Source: Sporomusa malonica (GTDB lineage Bacteria > Bacillota > Negativicutes > Sporomusales > Sporomusaceae). From it: a DNA stretch of 64,000 bases. Each line of letters opens with the position of its first letter. Within the stretch, counting starts at the first letter, position 1. The stretch spans positions 124,001 to 188,000 of the forward strand of contig NZ_FWXI01000004.1 of assembly GCF_900176355.1 (NCBI RefSeq). The letters are read 5' to 3'. Positions 34,960 through 44,391 of this stretch are shown one piece after another. The position numbers and the translations under genes are program-made. The notes beneath the pieces were generated by a model. The model was not told where the DNA came from and ran no database searches. It saw only the letters and a program-made list of their open reading frames with translations.

Positions 34960-36363
34960 ATGAACAGTAAACTCATGAAAGCCCTAGCCGTTGTGGTCTT
35001 GGGCGCTGTCCTCTGGTTCTTGCCGGTGCCGCAAGGGCTCAAGCCGGAAGCCTGGCATTTGATGGCCATTTTTGTTGCCACTATCTTCGGATTCATTCTC
35101 CAGCCGCTCCCGATTGGTGCCGTAGCGCTTGCTAGTGTAACGTTTACAGCACTTGTCGGCGTTCTCAAACCGGCCGAAGCCATTAGTGGATTCGCTAACA
35201 CTACTATCTGGCTCATTGTTGCCGCCTTTTTGTTTGCCAAAGGGTTTATTAAAACCGGTCTTGGACGCCGCATTGCCTTTATACTTATAAAAGCAATTGG
35301 CGACAGCACGCTGAAATTAGGTTATACGCTTGTACTAAGCGACCTGATTATCAGCCCAGCCACCCCGTCAAACACAGCGCGCGCTGGCGGCATTCTTTTC
35401 CCCATTGTCCGCAGTCTCTGCACAGCCTTTGGCTCTGAACCTGGTCCAACGGCTCGCAAAGTCGGCAGTTATCTCATGCAGACAACCTACCAAGGCAATG
35501 CCATCACTTCGGCCATGTTCATGACCTCGATGGCCGGTAACCCCTTAATTGCCCTGCTTGCCGCCAAAACTCTGAATATCCAGCTTAGCTGGGGTCAGTG
35601 GGCTTTAGCTTCTGTCGTCCCGGGTCTAATCTCCATTCTCGTAGTTCCGTACTTCCTGTACAAGTTCTACCCCCCCGAGATTAAGAAGACACCAGAGGCT
35701 AAAGCTCTGGCGGCAAAAGAGCTTCAAAATATGGGTCCAATGTCCTGGGGCGAGAAAATTGTCGCCCTGGTATTTGTCGGCGCGCTTATTCTCTGGAGTA
35801 CTTCCCAGTACACCAAGATTGATGCCACTGTTGTCGCCCTCTTAGCCGTTGTTGTCATGCTAGCCACCCAGGTGCTTGAGTGGAAAGATGTTCTTGATGA
35901 AAAAGGAGCTTGGGATACCCTTATCTGGATGGGTGCCCTTGTCGGCCTGGCCGATTATCTCTCCAAGCTTGGCTTCATTCCCTGGTTTGCCAAAACCATG
36001 GCAGCCAGCATTGTTGGTATCCCCTGGCTGCAGGCCTTTATTGTCCTTACTGTCGTTTACCTGTATGCGCACTACGCTTTCGCCAGCCTGACTGCACATA
36101 TCACGGCCATGTATCCTGCCTTTATTGCGGTAGCCGTTGCTGCCGGTGCGCCCCCTTATTTGGTGGCCCTAGCACTAGCCTTTATGTCCAACCTCTGTAT
36201 GTCGCTTACTCACTATGCCGCCGGTCCATCTCCCATCTACTTCGGTGCCGGTTATGTCGACCAAGGTACTTGGTGGCGGCTTGGTTTTATGGTATCTATT
36301 ATCAACCTGGTTATTTGGGTGGGCTTAGGGTCCATGTGGTGGAAAGTCCTCGGCCTTTGGTAA
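34960..36363 (+). CDS. DASS-family anion permease (C4-dicarboxylate/2-oxoglutarate:malate type)
   Basis: A 467-residue divalent-anion:sodium symporter (SLC13/CitT/SODiT1 group) with about twelve helices. Family signatures: SNTARAGGILFPIV near residue 138 (the SNT motif), NAITSAMFMTSMAGNP near 186, and the C-terminal SLTHYAAGPSPIYFGAGYV. Plant and bacterial relatives exchange malate, fumarate, succinate or 2-oxoglutarate. In front of fumarase and fumarate reductase genes it probably imports malate or fumarate and may exchange succinate. AGGAGG lies 12 bases before the ATG, a rather long spacing. Confidence 0.93.
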   Translation: MNSKLMKALAVVVLGAVLWFLPVPQGLKPEAWHLMAIFVATIFGFILQPLPIGAVALASVTFTALVGVLKPAEAISGFANTTIWLIVAAFLFAKGFIKTGLGRRIAFILIKAIGDSTLKLGYTLVLSDLIISPATPSNTARAGGILFPIVRSLCTAFGSEPGPTARKVGSYLMQTTYQGNAITSAMFMTSMAGNPLIALLAAKTLNIQLSWGQWALASVVPGLISILVVPYFLYKFYPPEIKKTPEAKALAAKELQNMGPMSWGEKIVALVFVGALILWSTSQYTKIDATVVALLAVVVMLATQVLEWKDVLDEKGAWDTLIWMGALVGLADYLSKLGFIPWFAKTMAASIVGIPWLQAFIVLTVVYLYAHYAFASLTAHITAMYPAFIAVAVAAGAPPYLVALALAFMSNLCMSLTHYAAGPSPIYFGAGYVDQGTWWRLGFMVSIINLVIWVGLGSMWWKVLGLW

Positions 36364-36434
36364 TACCGAATTCATTTATCTGAAGCTAAGTCTACTTTAT
36401 ATTGATGTCCTAATAGTGGAGAGGAGATATTGTC

Positions 36435-37280
36435 ATGCGTACAATCCAAGCACAGCAAATCACTGATGCAGTTGCCAAATTGGCGATTGACGCCAATTAT
36501 TATTTATCTGAGGATGTTTTCAACGCCTTAATCGAAGGTAAAGAGAAAGAAGAGTCGCCACTAGGCAAGGAAATCTTTGACCAGATTATTAAAAACGCCT
36601 GTATTGCCAGAGATGAAGCCAAGCCTATGTGCCAAGATACCGGGCTTGCTGTAATCTTTGTTGAATTAGGGCAAGATGTCAGCATCGAGGGCAGTACATT
36701 GGAGACAGCAATTAATGCCGGTGTAGCCAAAGGCTATACCGAGGGATATTTACGCAAGTCGGCTGTTGCCGAGCCGCTGTTCAACCGTAAGAATACCGGC
36801 GACAATACCCCTGCCATTATCCATATTGAAAACGTTCCAGGCGACCAAATTAAAATTGTCCTTGCTCCCAAAGGGGCTGGCAGCGAAAACAAGAGCGCCC
36901 TTAAAATGCTTGTACCAGCCGATGGTGTGGCAGGAGTAAAGAAATTTATTGTCGAAACAATTGAAAATGCTGGCTCAAACCCATGTCCACCTATGGTAGT
37001 AGGTGTAGGCATCGGCGGTACTATGGAAAAGTCAGCATATCTTGCCAAGAAAGCCCTGATTCGTCCGATAACCAAGCAGAATGACCATCCTGACTATGCC
37101 AAACTTGAAGGCGAACTATTGGAGCTTATTAACAAAACAGGTATTGGACCTCAAGGTCTTGGTGGCCGCGTTACAGCCTTGGCCGTAAACATTGAGTGGT
37201 ATCCTACCCACATTGCAAGCCTGCCTGTAGCCGTAAACATTAACTGTCATGCTACCAGGCATGCAGAAGTAGTACTGTAA
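36435..37280 (+). CDS. Class I fumarate hydratase, alpha subunit
   Basis: A 281-residue N-terminal-type subunit of the [4Fe-4S] fumarase/tartrate dehydratase family. Cluster and active-site segments: KPMCQDTGLAVIFVELG near residue 60 (first cluster Cys), SAVAEPLFNRKNTGDNTPA, and ENAGSNPCPPMVVGVGIGGT near 185 (second Cys); the third lies in NINCHATRHAEV at the C-terminus. It interconverts malate and fumarate with the beta subunit encoded 13 bases downstream. Oxygen-sensitive enzymes of this class suit an anaerobe. Confidence 0.95.
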   Translation: MRTIQAQQITDAVAKLAIDANYYLSEDVFNALIEGKEKEESPLGKEIFDQIIKNACIARDEAKPMCQDTGLAVIFVELGQDVSIEGSTLETAINAGVAKGYTEGYLRKSAVAEPLFNRKNTGDNTPAIIHIENVPGDQIKIVLAPKGAGSENKSALKMLVPADGVAGVKKFIVETIENAGSNPCPPMVVGVGIGGTMEKSAYLAKKALIRPITKQNDHPDYAKLEGELLELINKTGIGPQGLGGRVTALAVNIEWYPTHIASLPVAVNINCHATRHAEVVL

Positions 37281-37293
37281 GGGAGACGAGAAC

Positions 37294-37851
37294 ATGGCCG
37301 AACAAATTCGTATTACTACACCACTTACCGACGAAACAATTAAAAACTTAAACGCTGGGGATAGTGTCCTTATCACCGGTGTAATCTACGCTGCACGCGA
37401 TGCGGCTCATAAATGCATGGTTGAGGCCCTTGACCGGGGCGAAGAGCTGCCTGTGGATTTCACCGGACAAATGGTCTACTATGTTGGCCCCTCGCCAGCT
37501 AAGCCGGGTGAACCGATTGGCTCTGCCGGCCCCACCACCAGCGGCCGGATGGACGCCTATGCGCCACGTCTACTGGACAAAGGCCTCAAAGGCATGATCG
37601 GAAAAGGCTACCGGTCTGACGCTGTTGTAGACAGCATGAAGAAAAATGGCGTTGCTTACCTTGTTACCACAGGTGGTGCAGCAGCTCTTATATCAAAAAC
37701 AATTAAATCTTATGAAGTAGTTGCTTACGGCGATCTTGGCCCCGAAGCGCTAGCTCGTATGGAAGTAGTAGATTTTCCCGCCATCGTAGCAATTGATAGC
37801 ACAGGTCGTAACTTCTATCATGTAGGTCAAAAGACTTACCGCCAAGATTAA
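37294..37851 (+). CDS. Class I fumarate hydratase, beta subunit
   Basis: A 185-residue C-terminal-type fumarase subunit. It has the swivelling-domain patterns GVIYAARDAAHKCMVEAL, YVGPSPAKPGEPIGSAGPTT and SGRMD, which provide substrate-binding residues. It pairs with the alpha subunit; the two correspond to the halves of single-chain class I fumarases such as FumA. GGGAG lies 8 bases before the start. FrdA begins 21 bases after its stop. Confidence 0.95.
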   Translation: MAEQIRITTPLTDETIKNLNAGDSVLITGVIYAARDAAHKCMVEALDRGEELPVDFTGQMVYYVGPSPAKPGEPIGSAGPTTSGRMDAYAPRLLDKGLKGMIGKGYRSDAVVDSMKKNGVAYLVTTGGAAALISKTIKSYEVVAYGDLGPEALARMEVVDFPAIVAIDSTGRNFYHVGQKTYRQD

Positions 37852-37872
37852 TATATATCCTTGAGGTGAATA

Positions 37873-39582
37873 ATGCTTAACTTTGACGTACTCGTTATCG
37901 GCAGCGGCGGCTCGGGAATGCGGGCCGCCCTGGAAGCCGGTCGTCAGCAAGGCCTCTCAGTTGGTCTGATGACTAAAATGTTCCCTACCCGCTCGGCCAC
38001 AGGCTGTGCTCAGGGCGGCATCAACGGTTCGCTGCAGAATGCCGATCCTAATGACTCAATCGAAAAACATATTTTCGACACAGTAAAAGGCAGCGACTAT
38101 CTGGGCGACCAGGATGCCATTGAGCATTTTATCAGTAACATGCCTGATGCAATCCGGGAACTTGACTACTTCGGCGTTCCTTTCTCCCGTGACACACAAG
38201 GCCGGATAGCGCAGCGCAACTTCGGCGGTGCCTCCTCACCCCGGACCTGCTTCTCGGCAGATGTGACCGGTCATGTCATTTTGCACACACTTTATGAACA
38301 GTGCCTGAAGCATGGCGTAAAGGTGCTGTCTGAATGGTATCTGCTGCAAATCGTCACAGAGGAAGGCAAGCTATGCGGTGTTGTTGCCTATGACTTAAAG
38401 GGTGGGCGTTTTGTTCCCATTGCAGCAAAAGCCATTGTTGTAGCTACAGGCGGCGCTGGCCGCATGTACTGGCTCCGCACTACCAACCCGTTTACCTCAA
38501 CTGGTGACGGTATTGGCGCTTGCTTTGATGCTGGCGTCCCCATCAAAGACCCTGAATTTGTTCAATTTCACCCTACCGGCCTCGCCGGCACTGGCATTTT
38601 GATGTCAGAAGCCTCCCGTGGTGAAGGCGGTTACCTCCTGAACAATAAAGGCGAACGCTTCATGTCCCGCTATGCGCCGGAGAAAATGGAACTTGCTACC
38701 CGCGACCTTGTCTCGCAAGCCATTGAGACTGAAATAAAGGAGGGACGCGGCTTTGGCGAGGGTCTGAGCGCCTACGTTCAACTGGATTTGCGCCATTTAG
38801 GACGCGAAAAAATCCTGGAACGCCTGCCCCAGATTCGCGATCTGGCCATCACCTTCGAACAAGTTGATCCCATTGAACAGCCTATCCCTATCCGCCCAAG
38901 CTGTCACTACTCCATGGGCGGCATTGACGTAATCGACTACCGTACCTGTGCAACAGCTGTTGAGGGTATCTTCGCCGCCGGTGAGGCCGCCTGTATCTCA
39001 GTCCATGGCGCTAACCGCCTTGGCGGCAACTCACTGGCTGATATCGTGGCTTTTGGCAAATTTGCCGGTCAAGGCGCGTCTGAATGCGCCAGAAAGCGCC
39101 CGGCTGTCAATCAGAGCCCTGTTAACCAGGCAGCACAAGCCTGGGAAGCCAAGTTCGATGCTGTCACCACCCGCAACACCGGTATTTCTACCTCGGCCAT
39201 CCGTGACCGCCTGGCCGAGATTATGTGGAACAATGTCGGCGTATTCCGTACAGGTGCCGAAATGGAAGAAGCGCTGAAGGTAGTGGATCGTCTGATGACA
39301 GAATATCAGGCTATCGAAGTACCTGACCAAAACAAGATTTACAATACAGCCTTCGTCAACTACATTGAACTTGGCAGTATGCTCACTGTGGCTAAAACTG
39401 TTGTTCTCGGAGCCCTTAACCGGAAAGAAAGCCGCGGCAGTCACTGCCGGGCAGATTTTCCTAACCGTGATGACGCCGATTTCCTGAAACACACCATCGT
39501 GTCCAGGGAAGGCCAGGCGTACAATATATCTTACCGGCCAGTCGTCATAACCAAATACCCGCCGGCAGAAAGGAAATATTGA
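37873..39582 (+). CDS. frdA: Fumarate reductase/succinate dehydrogenase flavoprotein subunit
   Basis: A 569-residue flavoprotein. FAD-binding GSGGSGMRAALEAGRQ lies at the N-terminus, and active-site segments FHPTGLAGTGILMSEASRGE, PSCHYSMGG and SVHGANRLGGNSLADIVAFG are intact. In SdhA/FrdA the motif RSHT carries the covalent FAD histidine; here it reads PTRSATGCAQGG, so that His is Ala42. The FAD is therefore predicted to be non-covalent, which in related enzymes lowers succinate oxidation and favours fumarate reduction. There is no Tat signal, so the enzyme is cytoplasmic. The frdB start overlaps its stop (TGATG). Confidence 0.94.
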   Translation: MLNFDVLVIGSGGSGMRAALEAGRQQGLSVGLMTKMFPTRSATGCAQGGINGSLQNADPNDSIEKHIFDTVKGSDYLGDQDAIEHFISNMPDAIRELDYFGVPFSRDTQGRIAQRNFGGASSPRTCFSADVTGHVILHTLYEQCLKHGVKVLSEWYLLQIVTEEGKLCGVVAYDLKGGRFVPIAAKAIVVATGGAGRMYWLRTTNPFTSTGDGIGACFDAGVPIKDPEFVQFHPTGLAGTGILMSEASRGEGGYLLNNKGERFMSRYAPEKMELATRDLVSQAIETEIKEGRGFGEGLSAYVQLDLRHLGREKILERLPQIRDLAITFEQVDPIEQPIPIRPSCHYSMGGIDVIDYRTCATAVEGIFAAGEAACISVHGANRLGGNSLADIVAFGKFAGQGASECARKRPAVNQSPVNQAAQAWEAKFDAVTTRNTGISTSAIRDRLAEIMWNNVGVFRTGAEMEEALKVVDRLMTEYQAIEVPDQNKIYNTAFVNYIELGSMLTVAKTVVLGALNRKESRGSHCRADFPNRDDADFLKHTIVSREGQAYNISYRPVVITKYPPAERKY

Positions 39583-40529
39583 TGCGCCAGATAACATATA
39601 AAATTGAGCGATTTGACGGAGCAAAAAGCTTCGTACAAGAATGTACCTTCCCCCATCAGCCAGGCAAGACTATTCTCTGGGGCCTAATCACAATTAAAGA
39701 AACAATGGACCCCACACTGGCTTTCACTGCAGCCTGCCGTGCGGCAGTATGCGGCGCCTGTGCCGTGCGTGTCAACGGCCAGGCTTTCCTGGCCTGTGAA
39801 ACGCCGCTTGATGGAATTTTAGACCGCTTCGGCGATACCCTTACCATTGAACCGATCAAAAACTTCAAAGTCATTCGTGACCTTGTCGTTGACTGGGAGC
39901 CAAAGGCTGAGCGTTTAATGACCTCCAGCCCCTGGCTTAAGCCCAAAGACGAATTCACTGCCAAGGAAGGCTGCCGTCAAGACGCCGCTGACTTTAAGAA
40001 AATTAACGTCCAGGCTGGCTGTATTCTGTGTGGTGCTTGCGCCTCTGAGTGTTCCAAACTTAGCGCCAATGACAAGGATTTCCTTGAACCCTTCACCTAC
40101 TCCAAAGTATGGAAATTTGTTGCCGACACCAGGGATAAGTCATCCACTGAACGCATCAAGGCTGTCATTGATAAAGGCCTCTGGAAATGCCTCCATTGTG
40201 TCGAATGCAGCACTAAATGCCCCAAAGGCTTAGCCCCTGGCGAAGACATTGCCCGTCTACGCCAACTGTCGATTAAGCTCGGCTATACCGATAATCCGGG
40301 TGCCCGCCATGCTTTGGCTTTCCTGCAAGACATCAAAGACACCGGCCGCCTCAATGAAACAAAACTATCGGTAAGAAGCATTGGTATGCTCGGCTCAATG
40401 GCCAAGTTTCCGTTTGCGCTCCGTCTCCTTCGCCGGGGCAAGCTCAATCCTTTCCATTTCCCTGGCAAGGTCAAAGGTCATGACCAGATTAAAGCTATCC
40501 TCAAAGCAGTAAGGGAGAGTGAGAAATAA
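39582..40529 (+). CDS. frdB: Fumarate reductase iron-sulfur subunit
   Basis: A 315-residue FrdB/SdhB. The plant-type [2Fe-2S] motif is CRAAVCGACAVRVNGQAFLAC (Cys pattern near residues 51-72). The first cluster motif after it is CILCGACASEC near 145. The second reads CLHCVECSTKCPKG near 204. Classical SdhB has CxxxxxC here with a [3Fe-4S] centre; the extra Cys gives CxxCxxCxxxCP and predicts a second [4Fe-4S], as described for type E enzymes. ATG at 39582 is used; a TTG at 39579 is unlikely. It overlaps the next gene by 1 base. Confidence 0.94.
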   Translation: MRQITYKIERFDGAKSFVQECTFPHQPGKTILWGLITIKETMDPTLAFTAACRAAVCGACAVRVNGQAFLACETPLDGILDRFGDTLTIEPIKNFKVIRDLVVDWEPKAERLMTSSPWLKPKDEFTAKEGCRQDAADFKKINVQAGCILCGACASECSKLSANDKDFLEPFTYSKVWKFVADTRDKSSTERIKAVIDKGLWKCLHCVECSTKCPKGLAPGEDIARLRQLSIKLGYTDNPGARHALAFLQDIKDTGRLNETKLSVRSIGMLGSMAKFPFALRLLRRGKLNPFHFPGKVKGHDQIKAILKAVRESEK

Positions 40530-41401
40530 TGAAATACGCATTTTTCCCTGGCTGTGTTCTTGAGGGAGCTGCCAAAGAAAACTATATAGCCACTATTGCT
40601 GTCGCCAAAGCGCTCGGGATTGAGCTGCTCGAGATTCCTGGCTGGACGTGCTGCGGTGCTTCTCATGTGCAAGATGTGGATGATTTGGCCGCAACTGCCA
40701 TTAATGCCCGCAACATCGCACTAGCTGAACAGATGGGCCTGCCGCTCTTAACAGTATGCAACACCTGCACCCTGATGCTGCGCAAAGCTAAGGCTAAACT
40801 GGACAACGGACAAAAAGAAAAAGTCAATGGCATCCTTAGTGCTGCCGGACTAAGCTATAAGGGTACCAGCGATATTACCCACTTACTCTGGGTTCTCCTT
40901 AGTGACTATGGTCTTGATAAACTGAAAGGCATGGTGAAACGCCCATTGGCAGGTCTAACAGTGGCTGGATATTATGGCTGCCATATTCTCCGTCCACCTG
41001 CTCTCATGGATTTTGAAGACCATGCAAATCCTCAGTCTCTTGAAAGTCTTATCTGCGCTCTCGGCGCGCAGCCTGCTGATTTTGATGCAAAACTCAAATG
41101 CTGCGGCTTCCATGCCACCTATACTGCCGAAGAGGATATGATCCGCATCACCGGCGAAACCAACCAAAGTGCGGTAAAAGCCGGTGCTGACTGCATCGTA
41201 ACCCCCTGCCCGCTGTGCCAAATGTCACTTGACATGAATCAGCCGGAAGGTCAGGCAGCAGTAGGCTGCCAACAAGAAATGCCTGTCCTGCATCTGTCTC
41301 AGTTAGTTGGACTGGCCCTCGGTCTCACGCCTGAACAACTCGGCATGAATATGCATATTGCTGGCCGTGAAATCATTAAGAGAAAAGTATCCTCCAGGTA
41401 A
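40529..41401 (+). CDS. CCG-domain (HdrB/SdhE-like) subunit of fumarate reductase
   Basis: A 290-residue protein with two CCG cysteine-rich domains. The first has FFPGCVLEG, GWTCCGASHV and CNTCTL; the second has GCHILRPP, KCCGFHATYT and CPLCQM. This is the HdrB-type fold that binds a non-cubane or [4Fe-4S] cluster and handles quinone or disulfide electrons. In type E succinate:quinone reductases (SdhABE, MfrABE) and in thiol:fumarate reductase it replaces the membrane cytochrome. No cytochrome b anchor is encoded nearby. The gene ends at a strong terminator. Its last 18 residues (GMNMHIAGREIIKRKVSSR) have a decayed copy at 46322. Confidence 0.92.
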   Translation: MKYAFFPGCVLEGAAKENYIATIAVAKALGIELLEIPGWTCCGASHVQDVDDLAATAINARNIALAEQMGLPLLTVCNTCTLMLRKAKAKLDNGQKEKVNGILSAAGLSYKGTSDITHLLWVLLSDYGLDKLKGMVKRPLAGLTVAGYYGCHILRPPALMDFEDHANPQSLESLICALGAQPADFDAKLKCCGFHATYTAEEDMIRITGETNQSAVKAGADCIVTPCPLCQMSLDMNQPEGQAAVGCQQEMPVLHLSQLVGLALGLTPEQLGMNMHIAGREIIKRKVSSR

Positions 41402-41413
41402 TTAAAACCAAAT

Positions 41414-41460
41414 AAAAACGGTCTGAATCTCTTCACGCCAGAGATTCAGACCGTTTTATT
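41414..41460 (+). terminator. Strong terminator of the fumarate reductase operon
   Basis: AAAACGGTCTGAATCTCT and AGAGATTCAGACCGTTTT form a perfect 18-bp stem with an 8-base loop and T-rich tail. Confidence 0.92.
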
Positions 41461-41604
41461 GTTATATCTTAGTGACTATATTCAGAAGTGCTTTGCTTGC
41501 AACCTTCTTCCCCTGCTCATAATATATTTTCTGGTCTCCCACAATCAATAAAGATCAAAAGGCAGAAACAGTTAGATAACCTGCGTCCTGAGTTTACCCT
41601 TTTG

Positions 41605-43014
41605 TTACATTCCCTTAGATTGCGAACCGTCGGCAGATTTTGGGGCCAGGGTACTATGTCTGCGGCTATAGGTAAAATACACAACCATACCGATTACATA
41701 CCAAATCCCGAAGAAGGTCAGAGTTTCCACCGGCAGATTGGCAATCAGGTAGCTGCACAACAACACAGCCAGCGGCACAACCACCCCGACGGCGGGGCAG
41801 CGGAACGGCCTGGGCATGTCGGGATGGGTCCTGCGAAGCACCCAGACGCCCACCGAAACTAAAATAAAAGCACAAAGTGTTCCCATATTGCATAGTTCAG
41901 CAATGATGTTGATCGGCAGTAAACCACTCAGCACGCTCACTACAGCGCCGGCAATCATTGTAATGATATGAGGGGTGCCATATTTGGGGTGGATCTTCAC
42001 CAGGCTTTGCGGAATCATCCCGTCACGGGCCATCGCCAAAAATACTCGGGTCTGACCATACATAAAGACCAAAAGTACGGTGGTAATGCCGCAAATGGCG
42101 CCTAATGCCACGAGAGCGCTGCCGAAATTCATGCCAATGGCGCGAAGTGCATAGGCTACCGGCTCACTGTTGTTCAGGCTTGAGTAAGGCACAACACCTG
42201 TCAGAACAGCTGCGACGGCAATATAAAGCACGGTACAGATAACCAGTGACCCGACAATCCCGATCGGAATATCCCGGTTGGGATTTTTACATTCTTCTGC
42301 AGCGGTGGATACAGTATCAAATCCGATATAGGCAAAGAATACGATCGCAGCACCGGTAGCCACCCCACCCCAGCCATAAGGAAGGAACGGCTGCCAGTTT
42401 AACGGATCGATATGAGGAGTAGCAACAAACAGGAAAAAAGCAATACATGCCAGTTTAATAAATACCAGGATTCTGTTCAGAGCAGCACTTTCTCTGGTAC
42501 CAAGCATCAATAAATAAGTGAGGATGGCAGTGATTAAAATTGCAGGGACATTCAGGATACCGCCATCAGCAGGGACTGCCGTCCACGCCGCAGGCAAGAC
42601 AATGCCCGCCGATTTGAGTAACCCGACCATATAGCCTGACCAACCGGCTGCTACCGCCGCTGACCCGATCGTATATTCACAAATCAACGCCCAACCTACC
42701 GCAAAAGCAACCACTTCGCCCATTGAGACATAAGCAAACGTGTAGGCACTACCAGTTACCGGCACCATAGATGCCAGTTCTGAATAGGCTAAGGCGGCAA
42801 AAGCGCAGGCAAGGCCTGATAATACAAACGACAGCATAATCCCCGGCCCTGCATAGTTTGCGGCAGCAACACCGGTAAGAACAAAAATTCCGGTACCAAT
42901 GATGCATCCGATTCCTAACAAAACCAAGTCTGTCGCGCCGAGAGTCTTCCTCAAACCATTTCTTTCAGTCCCTCGGATCAATTCCGCAATATTTTTCTTA
43001 CGAAACAAACTCAT
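41605..43014 (-). CDS. APC-family amino acid permease (cationic amino acid transporter type)
   Basis: A 469-residue, twelve-helix permease. The N-terminal pattern LVLLGIGCIIGTGIFVLTG is the APC substrate/Na-site helix, followed by SGLACAFAALAYSELASMVP and FFAYIGFDTVSTAAEECKNP. It resembles the YfnA/CAT branch, which often takes up branched-chain or cationic amino acids. ATG at 43014 is selected because GGAGG lies 7 bases upstream; the longer frame to 43068 adds a leader unlike the family. It follows leucine dehydrogenase on the same strand (151-base gap), suggesting branched-chain amino acid use. Confidence 0.9.
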   Translation of the reverse strand: MSLFRKKNIAELIRGTERNGLRKTLGATDLVLLGIGCIIGTGIFVLTGVAAANYAGPGIMLSFVLSGLACAFAALAYSELASMVPVTGSAYTFAYVSMGEVVAFAVGWALICEYTIGSAAVAAGWSGYMVGLLKSAGIVLPAAWTAVPADGGILNVPAILITAILTYLLMLGTRESAALNRILVFIKLACIAFFLFVATPHIDPLNWQPFLPYGWGGVATGAAIVFFAYIGFDTVSTAAEECKNPNRDIPIGIVGSLVICTVLYIAVAAVLTGVVPYSSLNNSEPVAYALRAIGMNFGSALVALGAICGITTVLLVFMYGQTRVFLAMARDGMIPQSLVKIHPKYGTPHIITMIAGAVVSVLSGLLPINIIAELCNMGTLCAFILVSVGVWVLRRTHPDMPRPFRCPAVGVVVPLAVLLCSYLIANLPVETLTFFGIWYVIGMVVYFTYSRRHSTLAPKSADGSQSKGM

Positions 43015-43165
43015 CTCTTTACCTCCCATTCCGGTCAGAAGATTCAGATAAATTTTTCTATTTTTCACCCTTTACTTACACAACAATCCCCTCCCCACCG
43101 TGTAGCAACAACCATACTTCTGGTACTCTTAACAACTATCCCGGTGCGGGAGGGGGTGGTAAAAA

Positions 43166-44224
43166 TTACGGTAATAGAGTTTTTTTCACCTTGCCAATCA
43201 GAGCAATTCGCGTTTCGGCCAGAATATCGGCAGCTTTATAGGTCGGAATCCCCTCCCGTTTGGAGATAGCAATGACCTGTTCAATATTATTATAAATGCC
43301 ATCTACTTTTTTTAGGGCCCGGTCATGGTTATAGCCGCCTTGCTGCAGCTCATCAGCCACGTTGATGACACCGCCGGCATTGATAATGAAATCAGGAGCA
43401 TAGAGAATGCCTTTGTCCTGCAGAATATCGCCATGCCGCATTTCCTTCAATTGATTGTTGGCAGCACCGGCGATAATCCGGCACTTTAGCCTAGGCAATG
43501 TTTCATCATTGATTACGGCGCCCAAGGCACAGGGAGCAAAGATATCGCAGTCAGCTCCGTAGATTTCATGGGGTCTGACTGCCCTGGCACCAAATTCAGC
43601 GACGATACGGCTGATATTTTCCTCGCTGATATCTGTTACAACGAGGTTAGCCCCTTCCTCATGAAGATGCTTGCAAAGGGTATAACCTACATGCCCCAGC
43701 CCTTGCACAGCCACTGTTTTTCCTTGGAGCGAACCGGTTCCCCAAACCTCCGCGGCGCAAGCTTTCATGCCTTTCCAGGTACCATAAGCAGTAACCGGCG
43801 AGGGATCGGCCACGCCACGGCCAACCACATGGGAGGTTTCCATGTGGATATAGTCCATATCTTCTACGGCAGTTCCGACATCTTCAGAGGTGATGTACCG
43901 TCCATTCAGACTCTGGACGAAGCGGCCGAATGCCCGGAAAAGTGCTTCACTTTTATCTGTCTTGGAATTGCCGATGATAACAGCTTTGCCGCCCCCTATA
44001 TTGAGCCCGGCGGCTGCGTTTTTATAGCTCATACCCCTGGCCAGACGCACTACGTCCGTAATTGCATCTTCTTCGCACTCGTACTGCCACATCCGGGTAC
44101 CGCCCAGCGCAGGACCAAGAGTGGTGTCATGAATACAGATAATGGCTTTTAAGCCGGAGGCCGGATCGTGGCAAAAAACCAGTTGTTCGTACCCATGCTG
44201 CTCCATCTTTTTAAAAATTCCCAT
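43166..44224 (-). CDS. Leucine (branched-chain) dehydrogenase
   Basis: A 352-residue Glu/Leu/Phe/Val dehydrogenase of the LeuDH group. The substrate domain has [10 protein letters not shown] and the catalytic lysine in [14 protein letters not shown]. The NAD domain has [17 protein letters not shown] followed by TDIS (acid for NAD preference). NNQL and [12 protein letters not shown] are also conserved. It deaminates leucine, isoleucine and valine to 2-oxo acids. A perfect sigma-54 promoter lies about 50 bases upstream, and a sigma-54 activator gene is next door, so expression is probably induced by the activator. Confidence 0.94.
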   Translation of the reverse strand: MGIFKKMEQHGYEQLVFCHDPASGLKAIICIHDTTLGPALGGTRMWQYECEEDAITDVVRLARGMSYKNAAAGLNIGGGKAVIIGNSKTDKSEALFRAFGRFVQSLNGRYITSEDVGTAVEDMDYIHMETSHVVGRGVADPSPVTAYGTWKGMKACAAEVWGTGSLQGKTVAVQGLGHVGYTLCKHLHEEGANLVVTDISEENISRIVAEFGARAVRPHEIYGADCDIFAPCALGAVINDETLPRLKCRIIAGAANNQLKEMRHGDILQDKGILYAPDFIINAGGVINVADELQQGGYNHDRALKKVDGIYNNIEQVIAISKREGIPTYKAADILAETRIALIGKVKKTLLP

Positions 44225-44275
44225 TTATAAATCCCCCTTGTAAAAATTAGTGTTCAATCTGGTAATATTCTAATC

Positions 44276-44290
44276 GCAAGAAATATGCCA
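44276..44290 (-). promoter_or_regulatory. Sigma-54 (-24/-12) promoter of leucine dehydrogenase
   Basis: The minus strand reads TGGCATATTTCTTGC: GG and GC exactly 10 bases apart, matching the consensus TGGCAC-N5-TTGC with one change. It lies 52 bases upstream of the gene start. Confidence 0.88.
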
Positions 44291-44340
44291 GTTTAAGAAC
44301 GCCTGACAAAACCAGCGATGACCGTCCAAGCAAAGAAAAT

Positions 44341-44379
44341 CACTGCAAGATTTTGCATGAATTGCAAAATCCTGCAGTG
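44341..44379. promoter_or_regulatory. Long palindrome: terminator of the activator gene and candidate enhancer site
   Basis: CACTGCA-GATTTTGCA and TGCAAAATC-TGCAGTG form a 16-bp stem with one mismatch and a 5-base loop. On the minus strand it follows the activator gene stop and precedes ATTTTCTTT, so it can terminate. It also lies 50 bases upstream of the sigma-54 promoter, where an enhancer (UAS) is expected. A similar TTTTGCAT lies at 44385-44392. Confidence 0.6.
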
Positions 44380-44391
44380 AACTGTTTTGCA

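Noticed and set aside
33035-36363. Genomic island around the LysR/DASS region
   Set aside because: No integrase, tRNA, direct repeats or composition shift were evident.
41488-41862. 124-codon plus-strand frame overlapping the APC permease 3-prime end
   Set aside because: Mostly antisense of the permease; the rest has no ribosome site or recognisable fold.
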